Origin: an uncultured Pseudomonadota bacterium
GTDB lineage: Bacteria > Pseudomonadota > Gammaproteobacteria > Steroidobacterales > Steroidobacteraceae
Length of the DNA stretch: 64,000 nt
Assembly: GCA_903868595.1 (NCBI GenBank)
Contig: CAIPVV010000053.1
Coordinates: 1 to 64,000, forward strand
Direction of reading: 5' to 3'
Shown: positions 53,346-62,508 of the stretch, piece by piece
Numbering within the stretch: the first letter of the stretch is position 1
How the letters are laid out: each line of letters begins with the position of its first letter
Notes under the pieces: model-generated
What the model was told of the DNA's origin: nothing
The model's database searches: none
What the model saw: only the letters and a program-made list of their open reading frames with translations
Made by a program: the position numbers and the translations under genes

Positions 53346-54659
53346 ATGCAGATTCTGGACTGGGAAAATCTCGATGCCGCAGGACGCAGCGTGGCGCTGG
53401 AGCGCCCGCGCCTGGGTTCCCGCGCCGATATCGATGCGCTGGCACTGTCGATCATCCGCGAGGTACGCGCCGACGGTGATGCCGCGCTGAAGCGCTTTGC
53501 CGCCCGCTTCGACCGGGTGGAAATCCAGGAACTTCAGGTCTCTGAAGCGGAGATGGATGCCGCGGAGTCGGCGCTTACCACCGGGCAGGTCGAGGCGCTC
53601 AAGCAGGCCATTGCCAACGTGCGCGCGTTCCACCAGGCGCAGCTTGCGCAGCCGTTGTCGCTGGAGGTGATGCCGGGCGTGCGCTGCGAGCGTGTACTGC
53701 GGCCCATTCCCGCGGTGGGACTGTACGTCCCGGCAGGCTCCGCCCCCCTGCCCTCCACGGTCATCATGCTGGCGATCCCCGCGGCGCTCGTAGGCTGCCC
53801 CAAGCGCGTGCTGTGCACGCCGCCCGGCCCGGACGGCAAGGCCAATGCGGCCGTGCTGGTGGCAGCGCGCCTGTGCGGCATCGATACCGTGTTCAAGGTC
53901 GGCGGCGCGCAGGCGATCGCCGCAATGGCCTATGGCACGGAGTCGATCCCGAAGGTCGACAAGATCTATGGTCCCGGCACCGCCCTGACGACTGCCGCGA
54001 AGCAGCTGGTCGCGGCCGACCCCGCCGGCGCCGCCTGCGACATGCCGGCCGGCCCCTCCGAGGTGCTGGTGATCGCTGATGCCGGCGCGGACCCGCAGTT
54101 CGTGGCCGCCGACCTGCTGGCGCAGGCCGAGCACGACACGCGCGCCCAGGCAGTGCTGGTCACGGACTCGTATGAATTGGCGCGCGCCGCCAATGCCGCG
54201 CTGGCCGAGCAGGCCACGCGCCTCTCGCGCGGCGCGATACTGGATGAATCCACCCGCAACTGTCGCTGCATCGTCGTGAAGGACCTCGCGACCGCGGTGG
54301 CGGTGTCCAACGACTACGCGCCTGAGCACCTGATTATCCAGACGCGCGATTCGCGTGCACTGCTGCCGGATGTCGTGAACGCCGGTTCGGTGTTCCTGGG
54401 GCAGTGGTCGCCGGAACCGATGGGCGACTACTGCTCGGGCACCAACCACGTGCTGCCGACCTACGGCTACGCGCGCGCCTACAGTGGCCTCTCTGTGGCG
54501 GACTTCCAGAAGCGCATCACCGTGCAGGAACTCACCGCTGCGGGCCTCCGCCTCCTCGGCCCGATCGCGGAGACCATCGCCCGCCTGGAAGGCCTGGATG
54601 CGCACGCCAATGCGGTCACCGTGCGCCTGGACGCCCTGAAGCGCGGTGGCGGCGCATGA
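53346..54659 (+). CDS. hisD: Histidinol dehydrogenase
   Basis: A 437-residue zinc enzyme that oxidises histidinol to histidine in two steps. PAGSAPLPSTVIMLAIPA, GPGTALTTAAKQLVAAD, DMPAGPSEVLVIAD, and the zinc/catalytic region DLLAQAEHDTRAQAVLVT and GSVFLGQWSPEPMGDYCSGTNHVLPT are all present. It is six bases downstream of hisG and overlaps hisC by four. Confidence 0.96.
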   Translation: MQILDWENLDAAGRSVALERPRLGSRADIDALALSIIREVRADGDAALKRFAARFDRVEIQELQVSEAEMDAAESALTTGQVEALKQAIANVRAFHQAQLAQPLSLEVMPGVRCERVLRPIPAVGLYVPAGSAPLPSTVIMLAIPAALVGCPKRVLCTPPGPDGKANAAVLVAARLCGIDTVFKVGGAQAIAAMAYGTESIPKVDKIYGPGTALTTAAKQLVAADPAGAACDMPAGPSEVLVIADAGADPQFVAADLLAQAEHDTRAQAVLVTDSYELARAANAALAEQATRLSRGAILDESTRNCRCIVVKDLATAVAVSNDYAPEHLIIQTRDSRALLPDVVNAGSVFLGQWSPEPMGDYCSGTNHVLPTYGYARAYSGLSVADFQKRITVQELTAAGLRLLGPIAETIARLEGLDAHANAVTVRLDALKRGGGA

Positions 54660-55708
54660 GCTGGGTAACTGACCTTGCGCGTGCGGACATTCGCGCCCTG
54701 AAGGCCTACGAGCATGCGGCGTGGGAGCCGCAGCTCACGCGCATGCACGCCAACGAGCTGCCGTGGCGCGTCGCCGGGGATCCGTCGTCGGCCGGCCTGA
54801 ACCGCTATCCGGAGCCGCAGCCGCCGCCGCTGGTGCAGGGCCTTGCCCGCCTCTACGGCGTGGACCCGGGCATCGTGCTGGTGGGCCGCGGCAGCGATGA
54901 GGCCATCGATGTGCTGATGCGCATCTTCTGCCGAGCGGGCCAGGACAAGGTGATCATTTCGCCGCCTACCTTCGGCATGTACGGCGTGGCCGCTCGCATC
55001 CAGGGCGCGCAGGTCGTCACGGTCCCGCTGCTGGCGGAGAGAGGTTTTGCACTGGATGTGCCGGGTATCCTCGGCCAAGTCGACGAATTCACGCGCCTGG
55101 TGTTCGTCTGCTCGCCCAACAATCCCACTGGCAATGCCGTACCGCGCGAGGTGCTGCTGGACCTCGCGCGCCACCTCGAGGGACGTGCGCTGCTGGTAGT
55201 GGATGAGGCCTACGTGGAGTTCTCCGGCGTGCCCAGCGTCGCCGGCGACATTGCTGCCCTGCCGAACCTTTTGGTCCTGCGCACGCTCTCCAAGAGCCAC
55301 GGCCTCGCCGGTGCTCGCTGCGGGGCGCTGCTGGCTGCGCCGGAGATCATCGCGCTGGCGCGCAAGGTGATCCCTCCCTATGCGATCGCCGAGCTCACCG
55401 TCGAGGTTGTAGCGCCGCTACTGGAGCCCGTCGGGATCGCGGCGATGAACGCACGCATCGCCGAGCTGCTGTCCGAGCGCAAGCGCGTGGCGCAGCAGCT
55501 CGCCGGCATGCCGGGCGTCGAGCGCATCTGGCCGAGCGATGCGAACTTCCTGCTGGTGGAATTCTCCGATCCGGACGAGGTGCTGAGGCGGGTGCGCGGC
55601 GCCGGCCTCATCATCCGCGACGTGCGCCAACCGGTGCTGCCGCGCGCCCTGCGCATCTCGGTGGGTACCCCGGCACAGAACGATACGCTGCTGAGGAGCC
55701 TGGCATGA
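54656..55708 (+). CDS. hisC: Histidinol-phosphate aminotransferase
   Basis: A 350-residue class I/II aminotransferase. MHANELPWRV, GRGSDEAIDVLMRIFCRAG, SPPTFGMYGVAARI, CSPNNPTGNAVPREVL, VDEAYVEFSG and LRTLSKSHGLAGARCG with the PLP Lys are as expected. ATG 54656 overlaps the hisD stop; the frame is open far upstream as shadow sequence. It overlaps hisB by four bases. Confidence 0.95.
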   Translation: MSWVTDLARADIRALKAYEHAAWEPQLTRMHANELPWRVAGDPSSAGLNRYPEPQPPPLVQGLARLYGVDPGIVLVGRGSDEAIDVLMRIFCRAGQDKVIISPPTFGMYGVAARIQGAQVVTVPLLAERGFALDVPGILGQVDEFTRLVFVCSPNNPTGNAVPREVLLDLARHLEGRALLVVDEAYVEFSGVPSVAGDIAALPNLLVLRTLSKSHGLAGARCGALLAAPEIIALARKVIPPYAIAELTVEVVAPLLEPVGIAAMNARIAELLSERKRVAQQLAGMPGVERIWPSDANFLLVEFSDPDEVLRRVRGAGLIIRDVRQPVLPRALRISVGTPAQNDTLLRSLA

Positions 55709-56781
55709 GCGCTGCCGCACTGAAGGTGCTGTTTGTGGATCGCGATGGCACGCTGGTAGAGGAGCCGGCCGACGAGCAGGTCGACAGCCTCGCCAAGATC
55801 CGCTTCCTGCCCGATGTGTTCGCCTCGCTGCAGCAGCTGGTGCGCGCGGGCTATCGGCTGGTGATGGTCACCAACCAGGACGGGCTGGGCACTGCCAGCT
55901 TCCCGCAGCAGGATTTCCAAATCCCGCAGCAGTTCATCCTGGACGCCTTTGCCTCCCAGGGTATTCACTTCGACGCGATCTGCATCTGCCCGCACAAGCC
56001 CGCCGACGCCTGCGACTGCCGCAAGCCTAGCGTGCGGATCTGCGAGGATTACCTGCGCGAGCACACGATTGACCTTCAGCACAGCGCGGTGATCGGCGAT
56101 CGGCAGACCGACATCGCCTTCGCCGAGAACCTGGGCGTGCGCGGCCTGAGGGTGCGCGTGGGCGGCGATCCGGCCGAGACCTGGCCCGCGATCGCGCGCG
56201 AGCTGCTGGCCCGCCGGGCCACGGTGCACCGCAGGACCAAGGAAACCGACATCACCGTGCAGGTTGACCTGGATGCGGAAGGCCCGATTCAGATCTCCAC
56301 CGGCCACGGCTTCTTCGACCACATGGTGGAGCAGCTGGCCAAGCACGGGGGCTTCTCGATGCGCCTGGCGTGCCAGGGCGACCTGCACATCGACGAGCAC
56401 CACACGGTGGAGGATTGCGCGCTCGCGATCGGGGAGGCGCTGCGCAAGGCGCTCGGCAACAAGCTGGGCATCGGGCGCTATGGCTTCCTGCTGCCCATGG
56501 ATGAGGCGCGCGCGCAGGTCGCCATCGACCTCTCCGGCCGGGCCTACTCGGTGTTCGAGGGCAAGTTCGGACGCACCGAGGTGGGTGGCCTGGCAACCGA
56601 GCTCGTGCCGCATTTCTTCCGCTCGCTGGCCGACACGCTGGGTGCGGCGTTGCATATCAGCGTGACCGGCGAGAACACGCACCACATGGTGGAGGCCTGC
56701 TTCAAGGGCACCGGCCGGGCGCTTCGCCAGGCCTTCCGCCGCGAGGGCAACGAGCTGCCCAGCACCAAGGGCGTGCTGTGA
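55705..56781 (+). CDS. hisB: Bifunctional histidinol-phosphatase/imidazoleglycerol-phosphate dehydratase
   Basis: A 358-residue fusion. Residues 1-165 are a HAD phosphatase with LFVDRDGTLVEEP (nucleophile Asp pair), MVTNQDGLGT and a zinc Cys loop CICPHKPADACDCRKP. Residues about 170-358 are the dehydratase with ISTGHGFFDHMVEQLAKHG, LHIDEHHTVEDCALAIGEAL and TGENTHHMVEACFKGTGRALRQA. This fusion is characteristic of gammaproteobacteria. It overlaps hisH by one base. Confidence 0.96.
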   Translation: MSAAALKVLFVDRDGTLVEEPADEQVDSLAKIRFLPDVFASLQQLVRAGYRLVMVTNQDGLGTASFPQQDFQIPQQFILDAFASQGIHFDAICICPHKPADACDCRKPSVRICEDYLREHTIDLQHSAVIGDRQTDIAFAENLGVRGLRVRVGGDPAETWPAIARELLARRATVHRRTKETDITVQVDLDAEGPIQISTGHGFFDHMVEQLAKHGGFSMRLACQGDLHIDEHHTVEDCALAIGEALRKALGNKLGIGRYGFLLPMDEARAQVAIDLSGRAYSVFEGKFGRTEVGGLATELVPHFFRSLADTLGAALHISVTGENTHHMVEACFKGTGRALRQAFRREGNELPSTKGVL

Positions 56782-57386
56782 TGGGGATCGATGTCGCCAT
56801 TATCGACAGCGGCGGTGCGAACCTCGCCTCGCTGGTCTACGCGTTGAAGCGCCTGGGAGCCCAGGCCGAAGTTACCACGCAAGCCGACGTCATCCGCGCC
56901 GCGCCCCGCGTGCTGCTGCCGGGCGTGGGCTCGGCGGGCAACGCCATGGCGCGCCTGCGCGAGGCCCGGCTGCACACGCTTATCCCCGCGCTTACGCAGC
57001 CGGTACTGGGCATCTGCCTGGGGATGCAGCTGCTGTTTGCCAGTAGCGAGGAAGGCGAGAGCGGCGATACGCCCTGCCTGGACATCCTGCCGGGACGCGT
57101 GGCACGCATGCCCGCCTCCCCGGCACGGCCCGTGCCGCATATGGGCTGGAACCGGCTGCGCGCGCTGCGCGAAGATCCGCTGCTGGAGGGCATCACCGCC
57201 AGCGACTACTTCTACTTCGTGCACAGCTTCGCAGCGCCCGTGGATCCCCATTCCCTCGCCGTCACCGACTACGGTGCCGAGTTCACCGCGATTGCGATCC
57301 GCGATAACTTCCGCGGCGCACAGTTCCATCCCGAGCGGTCGGCGCGCCCCGGCGCCCGCCTGCTCGCCAACTTCCTCAAGCTCTAA
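56781..57386 (+). CDS. hisH: Imidazoleglycerol-phosphate synthase, glutaminase subunit
   Basis: A 201-residue class I glutamine amidotransferase. VAIIDSGGANLASLVYALKRLG, LLPGVGSAGNAM, and PVLGICLGMQLLFASSEEG with the catalytic Cys, FRGAQFHPERS with the catalytic His-x-Glu. ATG 56781 is used; the GTG at 56778 lies inside hisB. It forms the ammonia-channelling complex with HisF. Confidence 0.95.
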   Translation: MGIDVAIIDSGGANLASLVYALKRLGAQAEVTTQADVIRAAPRVLLPGVGSAGNAMARLREARLHTLIPALTQPVLGICLGMQLLFASSEEGESGDTPCLDILPGRVARMPASPARPVPHMGWNRLRALREDPLLEGITASDYFYFVHSFAAPVDPHSLAVTDYGAEFTAIAIRDNFRGAQFHPERSARPGARLLANFLKL

Positions 57387-57392
57387 GAATCC

Positions 57393-58133
57393 ATGCAACT
57401 GATTCCTTCCATTGATTTGCGCGGCGGCCACTGCGTGCGCCTGTTCAAGGGCGCCTTCGACGCTGAGACGCGCTACGACCTGGACCCGGCCCTGCTGCTG
57501 GAGCGCTATGCCGGGATGGGGGCACGCTGGCTGCACGTGGTGGACCTGGATGGTGCGCGCGACGGCGTGCTGGGCAACCGCACACTGATCGGCAAGCTTG
57601 CCGCCAGCGGCAAGCTGCGCCTGCAGGTCGGTGGCGGCCTACGCAGCCTGCCGGTGATCGAGGACCTGTTTGCCGCGGGCGTTTCCCGCGCCGTGATTGG
57701 CAGCGCCGCGGTGGAACAGCCGCAGATCGCCGCCACGGCGCTGGGCCAGTTCGGCCCGGAAGCGGTCTGCCTGGCGATCGACGTGCGCGTGGATGCCGGC
57801 GGCGTGCCGCGCGTGCGCACGCGCGGCTGGGTCGCCGAGCACAGCGTCAGCCTGTGGGAGCTCATCGAGCAGTTCCGACCCCACGGCCTGCGCCACGTGC
57901 TGTGCACCGACATAGAGCGCGACGGGGCACTGGGCGGTCCCAACCTCGCGCTATACGAGGAGGCGCAGCGTCGCTTCCCGGGTATCGCGTGGCAGGCCTC
58001 CGGTGGCGTGCGCGACGCGGCGGATCTAACGGCGCTGGCAGAGGTCGGCGTTGCCGCCGCGATCAGTGGCAAGGCCCTGCTTGAGGGCCGCATGACAGCA
58101 GAGGAGCTGCAGCCATTCTTGCGCGACGCATAA
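57393..58133 (+). CDS. hisA: ProFAR isomerase
   Basis: A 246-residue beta/alpha barrel. It begins [20 protein letters not shown] with the catalytic Asp8, and has LQVGGGLRS and the second catalytic Asp in [16 protein letters not shown], then [16 protein letters not shown]. It performs the Amadori rearrangement before HisF. Its last 19 bases overlap the proposed hisF start. Confidence 0.95.
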   Translation: MQLIPSIDLRGGHCVRLFKGAFDAETRYDLDPALLLERYAGMGARWLHVVDLDGARDGVLGNRTLIGKLAASGKLRLQVGGGLRSLPVIEDLFAAGVSRAVIGSAAVEQPQIAATALGQFGPEAVCLAIDVRVDAGGVPRVRTRGWVAEHSVSLWELIEQFRPHGLRHVLCTDIERDGALGGPNLALYEEAQRRFPGIAWQASGGVRDAADLTALAEVGVAAAISGKALLEGRMTAEELQPFLRDA

Positions 58134-58882
58134 TTCCCTGCCTGGACGTCCGCGACGGCCAGGTGGTCAAGGGTGTGAAATTCCGCGAGCACCGCGTGGT
58201 CGGGGACATCCTCGAACTTGCCCAGCGCTATCGCGACCAGAATGCCGATGAACTGGTGTTCTATGACATCACAGCAAGCCCCGAGGGGCGCTCGGTCGAC
58301 CGCGGCTGGGTGGCGCGGGTGGCCGAGGTGCTGGACATCCCGTTCTGCGTGGCCGGTGGTATCCGCTCGGTAGCCGACGCCGAGGCCGTGCTCAATGCCG
58401 GCGCGGAGAAGATCTCCATCAACTCCCCTGCCCTGGCCGATCCGCAGCTGATCAACCGTCTGGCGGCGCGGTTTGGCTCCCAGTGCGTGGTCGTGGGCAT
58501 CGACAGCCAGACGACGCCCGGGGGCTACAGCGTCTACCAGTTCACCGGCGACCCGAACCGCAGCCACGACACGCGCCGCGAGACGCTCTCCTGGGTGCGC
58601 GAGGTGCAGGAGCGGGGTGCGGGCGAGATCGTGCTCAATTGCATGGCCAGCGATGGCGTGCGCCGTGGCTATGACCTGGCGCAACTGCAGGCGGTGCGCG
58701 CCGTCTGCAGCGTGCCGCTGGTGGCCTCCGGTGGCGCCGGGACTGTGCAGCACTTTGCCGAACTGTTCACCACGCATAGCGCCGATGCGGCGCTGGCCGC
58801 CAGCGTGTTCCACACCGGGGCGATCGCCATTCCGGAACTCAAGCAGTACCTGCTCTCCCAGCATATCGAGGTGCGCACATGA
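58115..58882 (+). CDS. hisF: Imidazoleglycerol-phosphate synthase, cyclase subunit; apparent ATT start
   Basis: A 255-residue beta/alpha barrel cyclase: [20 protein letters not shown] with catalytic Asp11, [31 protein letters not shown] with the second catalytic Asp, and [12 protein letters not shown]. The first ATG/GTG/TTG in frame is GTG 58163, which would remove Asp11 and the first strand. Upstream of Asp11 the frame has no ATG, GTG or TTG back to a TGA at 58082. ATT 58115 falls exactly where HisF Met1 lies, with GAGGAG eight bases before it, so an AUU start is inferred. It overlaps hisIE by four bases. Confidence 0.9.
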   Translation: MLARRIIPCLDVRDGQVVKGVKFREHRVVGDILELAQRYRDQNADELVFYDITASPEGRSVDRGWVARVAEVLDIPFCVAGGIRSVADAEAVLNAGAEKISINSPALADPQLINRLAARFGSQCVVVGIDSQTTPGGYSVYQFTGDPNRSHDTRRETLSWVREVQERGAGEIVLNCMASDGVRRGYDLAQLQAVRAVCSVPLVASGGAGTVQHFAELFTTHSADAALAASVFHTGAIAIPELKQYLLSQHIEVRT

Positions 58883-59511
58883 CCCTGACCGCCGTGGACG
58901 CCGATCGACTGGACTGGAAGAAGGGCGATGGCCTGATACCGGCCATCGTGCAGGACCTGCAGACCGGCAGCGTGCTGATGCTGGCCTACATGAACAAGGA
59001 CGCGTTGCTGCAGACGCTGCACCGCCAACGCGTGGTCTTCTACAGCCGCTCGCGCGCCGAGCTCTGGGAGAAGGGCTCCACGTCCGGCCACACCTTGAAG
59101 TTGATTTCCATAGAGGCCGATTGCGATGCCGACACCCTGTTGGTGACCGCCTCCCCGGTCGGCCCGGCATGCCACCGCAACACGCCGACCTGCTTCGGGG
59201 ACGGCGGCCTGCGGCCCGCGGATCCGGTCCAGTTTCTGGGTCAGCTGGAGGATGTGATCGCCCAGCGCATCACTGAGCAGCCGGAAGGCAGCTATACCGC
59301 CAAGCTCTACGCCCGCGGCATCAAGCGCATGGCGCAGAAGGTTGGAGAGGAAGGCGTTGAGGTCGCGCTGGCGGCTACGGCAGGCGATGACGCCGAACTT
59401 ATCTCCGAGTCCGCCGACCTGCTGTATCACCTGACGCTGCTGCTCAAGGCCCGGGGCCTCTCGCTGGATCAGGTCGCCGCGGAGCTTGCGGCGCGGCACC
59501 GCGGCGGCTAG
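58879..59511 (+). CDS. hisI: Bifunctional phosphoribosyl-AMP cyclohydrolase/phosphoribosyl-ATP pyrophosphatase
   Basis: A 210-residue fusion (HisIE). The N-terminal HisI part has [62 protein letters not shown] with zinc Cys. The C-terminal HisE part has [22 protein letters not shown] and [17 protein letters not shown]. It catalyses steps two and three of the pathway and ends the operon. Confidence 0.95.
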   Translation: MTLTAVDADRLDWKKGDGLIPAIVQDLQTGSVLMLAYMNKDALLQTLHRQRVVFYSRSRAELWEKGSTSGHTLKLISIEADCDADTLLVTASPVGPACHRNTPTCFGDGGLRPADPVQFLGQLEDVIAQRITEQPEGSYTAKLYARGIKRMAQKVGEEGVEVALAATAGDDAELISESADLLYHLTLLLKARGLSLDQVAAELAARHRGG

Positions 59512-59520
59512 CGCCGCCGC
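59501..59520. terminator. Perfect hairpin at the convergent his-lysAC junction
   Basis: GCGGCGGC-tagc-GCCGCCGC is a perfect 8-bp stem whose loop contains the hisI stop codon TAG. No U tract follows. It resembles the element after leuB. Confidence 0.4.
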
Positions 59521-59525
59521 AGCCG

Positions 59526-62114
59526 CTACACCAGCAGCTCCTCCGGAGGCTGGCGCAGGTTGTACTGGGACGCCATCGCGCGGCCGTAGGCGCCGGCATT
59601 GGCGATCAGTACCACGTCGCCCTCGAAGCTCACCGGCAGCAGCCGCGCATGACCCAGCACGTCGCCGCTCTCGCAGATCGGTCCCACGACGTCGTACAGC
59701 TCGGTGCAGTCCTCGCCCAGGCGGGAGAGGTTCACGATCTCGTGGAAGGCGCCATATAGGGCGGGCCTGATCAGCGCGTTCATGCCCGTGGCGACGCCCA
59801 GGTAACCGTGCTCGCCTTTCTTCTTCAGTTGCGTCACTCGGGCCAGCAGCACGCCGGCGGCGGAGACGAAGTAGCGGCCCGGCTCTGCCCACAGCGCGAT
59901 GCCCGGGTGCGAGCCCTTGAAGCCCTGCAGCGCCTGGTCGAGCTTTGCCAGATCCAGCGTGGAGAGGTCGGCGCCATCCGGCACGCCGAACCCGCCGCCG
60001 ATATCCAGCGTCGTGACCGTCCCCAGGCGCTGGCCCAGCGCGCCCAGCGCCTCGGCGGTTTGAGTCCAGTTGCTGACATCGAAGATACCGCTGCCGGTGT
60101 GGGCATGCAGGCCCGTCACCTTGAGTTGCAGCTCGCCGATAAGGCGCTCCAGCTCCCCGATCTCGCCCAGCGGCACGCCGAACTTGGAGGCCGTGCCAGC
60201 GGTGCGCACGTGCTCATGGTGGCCGCGGCCCGTGCCCGGGTCGATGCGCACGAACACTTCCCGGCCGCGGAACAGCTCCGGCCAGGCCTGCAGCGCGTAG
60301 AGGTTGTCGATCGTCAGGCGAATGCCCTGCTCCAGCGCCCAGGCGTACTCGGCGCGTGGCGCGAAGTTCGGCGTAAAGAGAATGCCGGCGAGGTCGATGC
60401 CCGGCAGCGTCCTGATGACATGCTCCACTTCGTAGCGGGACACGCATTCCATGCCAACGCCCTCGGCGTGCAGCAGGCGCAGGACCTCGGCGTTCGGGTT
60501 GGCCTTGATCGCGTAGAGCACGCGGTCAAGCGCCTTGATGCCCCTAACCGCACGCGCGGTATCGCGCAGCGTCTTGATGTCGTAGACGTAGGCCGCATCG
60601 CGCGTGCCAAGCGCCTTCAGCAGGCCCGCGGCGCCGGACTGCCACCATTGCGGCGGGCGCTTGGCCTCGGCCTTGGGCTTGCTGAACAGCTGCTCCCAGG
60701 TTGGCCCCAGGACGCGGTCGCCCGGCACCGGCTGGATCAACAGCTCGTGGAGCTGGTTGACGAGCCGATCGGCCTGCTCCTCATCCACCACGAAGGTGAA
60801 GTTCAAGTCATTGGCGGCCTGGCTCATCAGGTAGATGCGCTGCTCCTCGAAGTAAGCAAACGCCTCGCCCAGCTTGTGCAGGATGGCGCGGATGTTGCGG
60901 CCAACCAGGCTCACCGATGCGCAGGGCCCGATGACCTGCACGCGCGAGAGGCGCGCAAGGTCCTCCACCACCGCATCCACCGCGGCTGCATCCAGCGTAT
61001 TGGCCGCAGGATCCAGCGACACGGTGACGTTGGTCTCCGACGTGGAAACCAGGTCCACCGAGAGGCCGTGCTGCTTGAAGATCTGGAAGGCGTTGGCGAG
61101 GAAGCCGACCTCGTGCCACATGCCAGGGCTGTCCAGCGAGACGAGCGTGATGCCCTTCTTTACGCAGACTGCCTTTACCTTGGCGGTGCCATCGCCCGGG
61201 GAGGCGCTGATGTGCGTGCCTTCCAGGTCCGGTGTCTGCGTGGCGTAGACGTACAGCGGGATCTGGTATGCGCGCACCGGCATGATGCAGCGGGGATGCA
61301 ATACCTTGGCGCCGCTGCTGGCGATCTCCTGAGCCTCGTCGTAGTGCAGCTCGCGCAAGAGGCGCGAGGACGGCGTGGAGCGCGGGTTGGCGCTGAACAT
61401 GCCGGGCACGTCGGTCCAGATTTCCAGGCGACGCGCCTGCAGCTTGGCCGCGAAGTAGGCACCGGAGGTATCCGAGCCACCACGGCCCAGCAGCACCGTG
61501 TCGCCGTCCTCGTTGCTGGCGATGAAGCCCTGTGTGATCACCACCGGCGCAAGCTTCGCGAGCTTCGCGCCTAGCGCTGGGTCCGGCGCGAAATTGCAGG
61601 TTGCCGAGAGCAGGCTGCCGCGGGCGGAAGCATTCGTGCGCTCCTCGGCCTTCAGCCCCTCGCGTGCATCCCACCACGCAACGTCGGTGCCCAGCAGTCG
61701 CAGGAAGCGCGAGCCGATCTCGGTGGCCATCAGCTCGCCGTTGGCCATCACGCGGGCGCGCGTGCGGTCGGAGATCTCGCGCATGAGGCTGATGCCCTGG
61801 GAGATCTGCCGCAGCTCGGTAAAGTAGTCCTGCAGCTGCGCGCTGGTGCCCACGCCCAGCTCCTCGCAGAGCTGCAAGTGGCGCGCCTCGATGGCGGCCA
61901 TTGCACTCTCGTGCTCGCCAGCCATCGCGGCCGCGAGGAGTTTCTCCAGCCGGTCCGTGACGCCGCTGACGGCCGAGTGGACCACCATCACGCTCGCGCC
62001 TTCAGCGCGGCGGCGGTTGACCACTTCGGCGATGTTTCGCCAATTGGGGAGATTGGAGACGCTCGTGCCGCCGAACTTCAGCACGATCCAGGGCGTCTGG
62101 GCCCGATCACTCAT
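59526..62114 (-). CDS. Bifunctional aspartate kinase/diaminopimelate decarboxylase
   Basis: An 862-residue fusion of the first and last enzymes of lysine synthesis. The N-terminal kinase has VLKFGGTSVSNLPNW, RGGSDTSGAYFAAKLQA, EIWTDVPGMFSANPR and ACT domains (LVSLDSPGMWHEVGFLANAF, VQVIGPCASVSLVGRNIRAI). The C-terminal decarboxylase (from about residue 490) has VLYAIKANPNAEVLRLL with the PLP Lys, LDIGGGFGVPDG, LWAEPGRYFVSAAGVL and GPICESGDVLG. This fusion is known from Xanthomonas and Xylella. Both catalytic halves look complete. The last base is 14 from the his operon end. Confidence 0.95.
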   Translation of the reverse strand: MSDRAQTPWIVLKFGGTSVSNLPNWRNIAEVVNRRRAEGASVMVVHSAVSGVTDRLEKLLAAAMAGEHESAMAAIEARHLQLCEELGVGTSAQLQDYFTELRQISQGISLMREISDRTRARVMANGELMATEIGSRFLRLLGTDVAWWDAREGLKAEERTNASARGSLLSATCNFAPDPALGAKLAKLAPVVITQGFIASNEDGDTVLLGRGGSDTSGAYFAAKLQARRLEIWTDVPGMFSANPRSTPSSRLLRELHYDEAQEIASSGAKVLHPRCIMPVRAYQIPLYVYATQTPDLEGTHISASPGDGTAKVKAVCVKKGITLVSLDSPGMWHEVGFLANAFQIFKQHGLSVDLVSTSETNVTVSLDPAANTLDAAAVDAVVEDLARLSRVQVIGPCASVSLVGRNIRAILHKLGEAFAYFEEQRIYLMSQAANDLNFTFVVDEEQADRLVNQLHELLIQPVPGDRVLGPTWEQLFSKPKAEAKRPPQWWQSGAAGLLKALGTRDAAYVYDIKTLRDTARAVRGIKALDRVLYAIKANPNAEVLRLLHAEGVGMECVSRYEVEHVIRTLPGIDLAGILFTPNFAPRAEYAWALEQGIRLTIDNLYALQAWPELFRGREVFVRIDPGTGRGHHEHVRTAGTASKFGVPLGEIGELERLIGELQLKVTGLHAHTGSGIFDVSNWTQTAEALGALGQRLGTVTTLDIGGGFGVPDGADLSTLDLAKLDQALQGFKGSHPGIALWAEPGRYFVSAAGVLLARVTQLKKKGEHGYLGVATGMNALIRPALYGAFHEIVNLSRLGEDCTELYDVVGPICESGDVLGHARLLPVSFEGDVVLIANAGAYGRAMASQYNLRQPPEELLV

Positions 62115-62135
62115 GGTTGAACCCTATCCGCCGAA

Positions 62136-62354
62136 TCAAATGTCTAGATCGTCAAAGTCCAGGAGATCCTTCTCGAGTTTGCGGTCCGCCAGGACCTCCT
62201 CGAGTTTGCTCCAGGCCGCCTTGCCCGTTTTTTTCCCCTTATCGCGGGCGCGCTTATCCACCTTGTCGAGGATGCGGTCGTAGTCGTTGCCGTCTTCCTG
62301 CTCAACAAGGAACTCTTCGTCGAGGTCAAACCGCTCGTTTTCGCGTTCAGGCAT
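62136..62354 (-). CDS. Small acidic conserved-type protein (PA3496-like)
   Basis: A 72-residue charged, helical protein: acidic N-terminus (MPERENERFDLDEEFLVEQE), a basic middle (KRARDKGKKTGKAAWSKLEE) and an end LADRKLEKDLLDFDDLDI. The final pattern resembles the short PA3496-family proteins of gammaproteobacteria, reported in connection with envelope integrity. No membrane segment. It is upstream of the AK/DAPDC gene on the same strand with a 21-base gap. Confidence 0.55.
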   Translation of the reverse strand: MPERENERFDLDEEFLVEQEDGNDYDRILDKVDKRARDKGKKTGKAAWSKLEEVLADRKLEKDLLDFDDLDI

Positions 62355-62508
62355 CTGGCTTACGAATCAGTCAAAAGTTAGTGAAATCAAATTCTTATGG
62401 GCAAGCTAGGCTCGCGCAAGCGGCGAACTATAACGAATCTGCGCGCCGGTTCAACCCGGCGTCGCCGAAATCGCACCGAAAGACCAGGTCCGGGCCCGTC
62501 CGTCCCGC

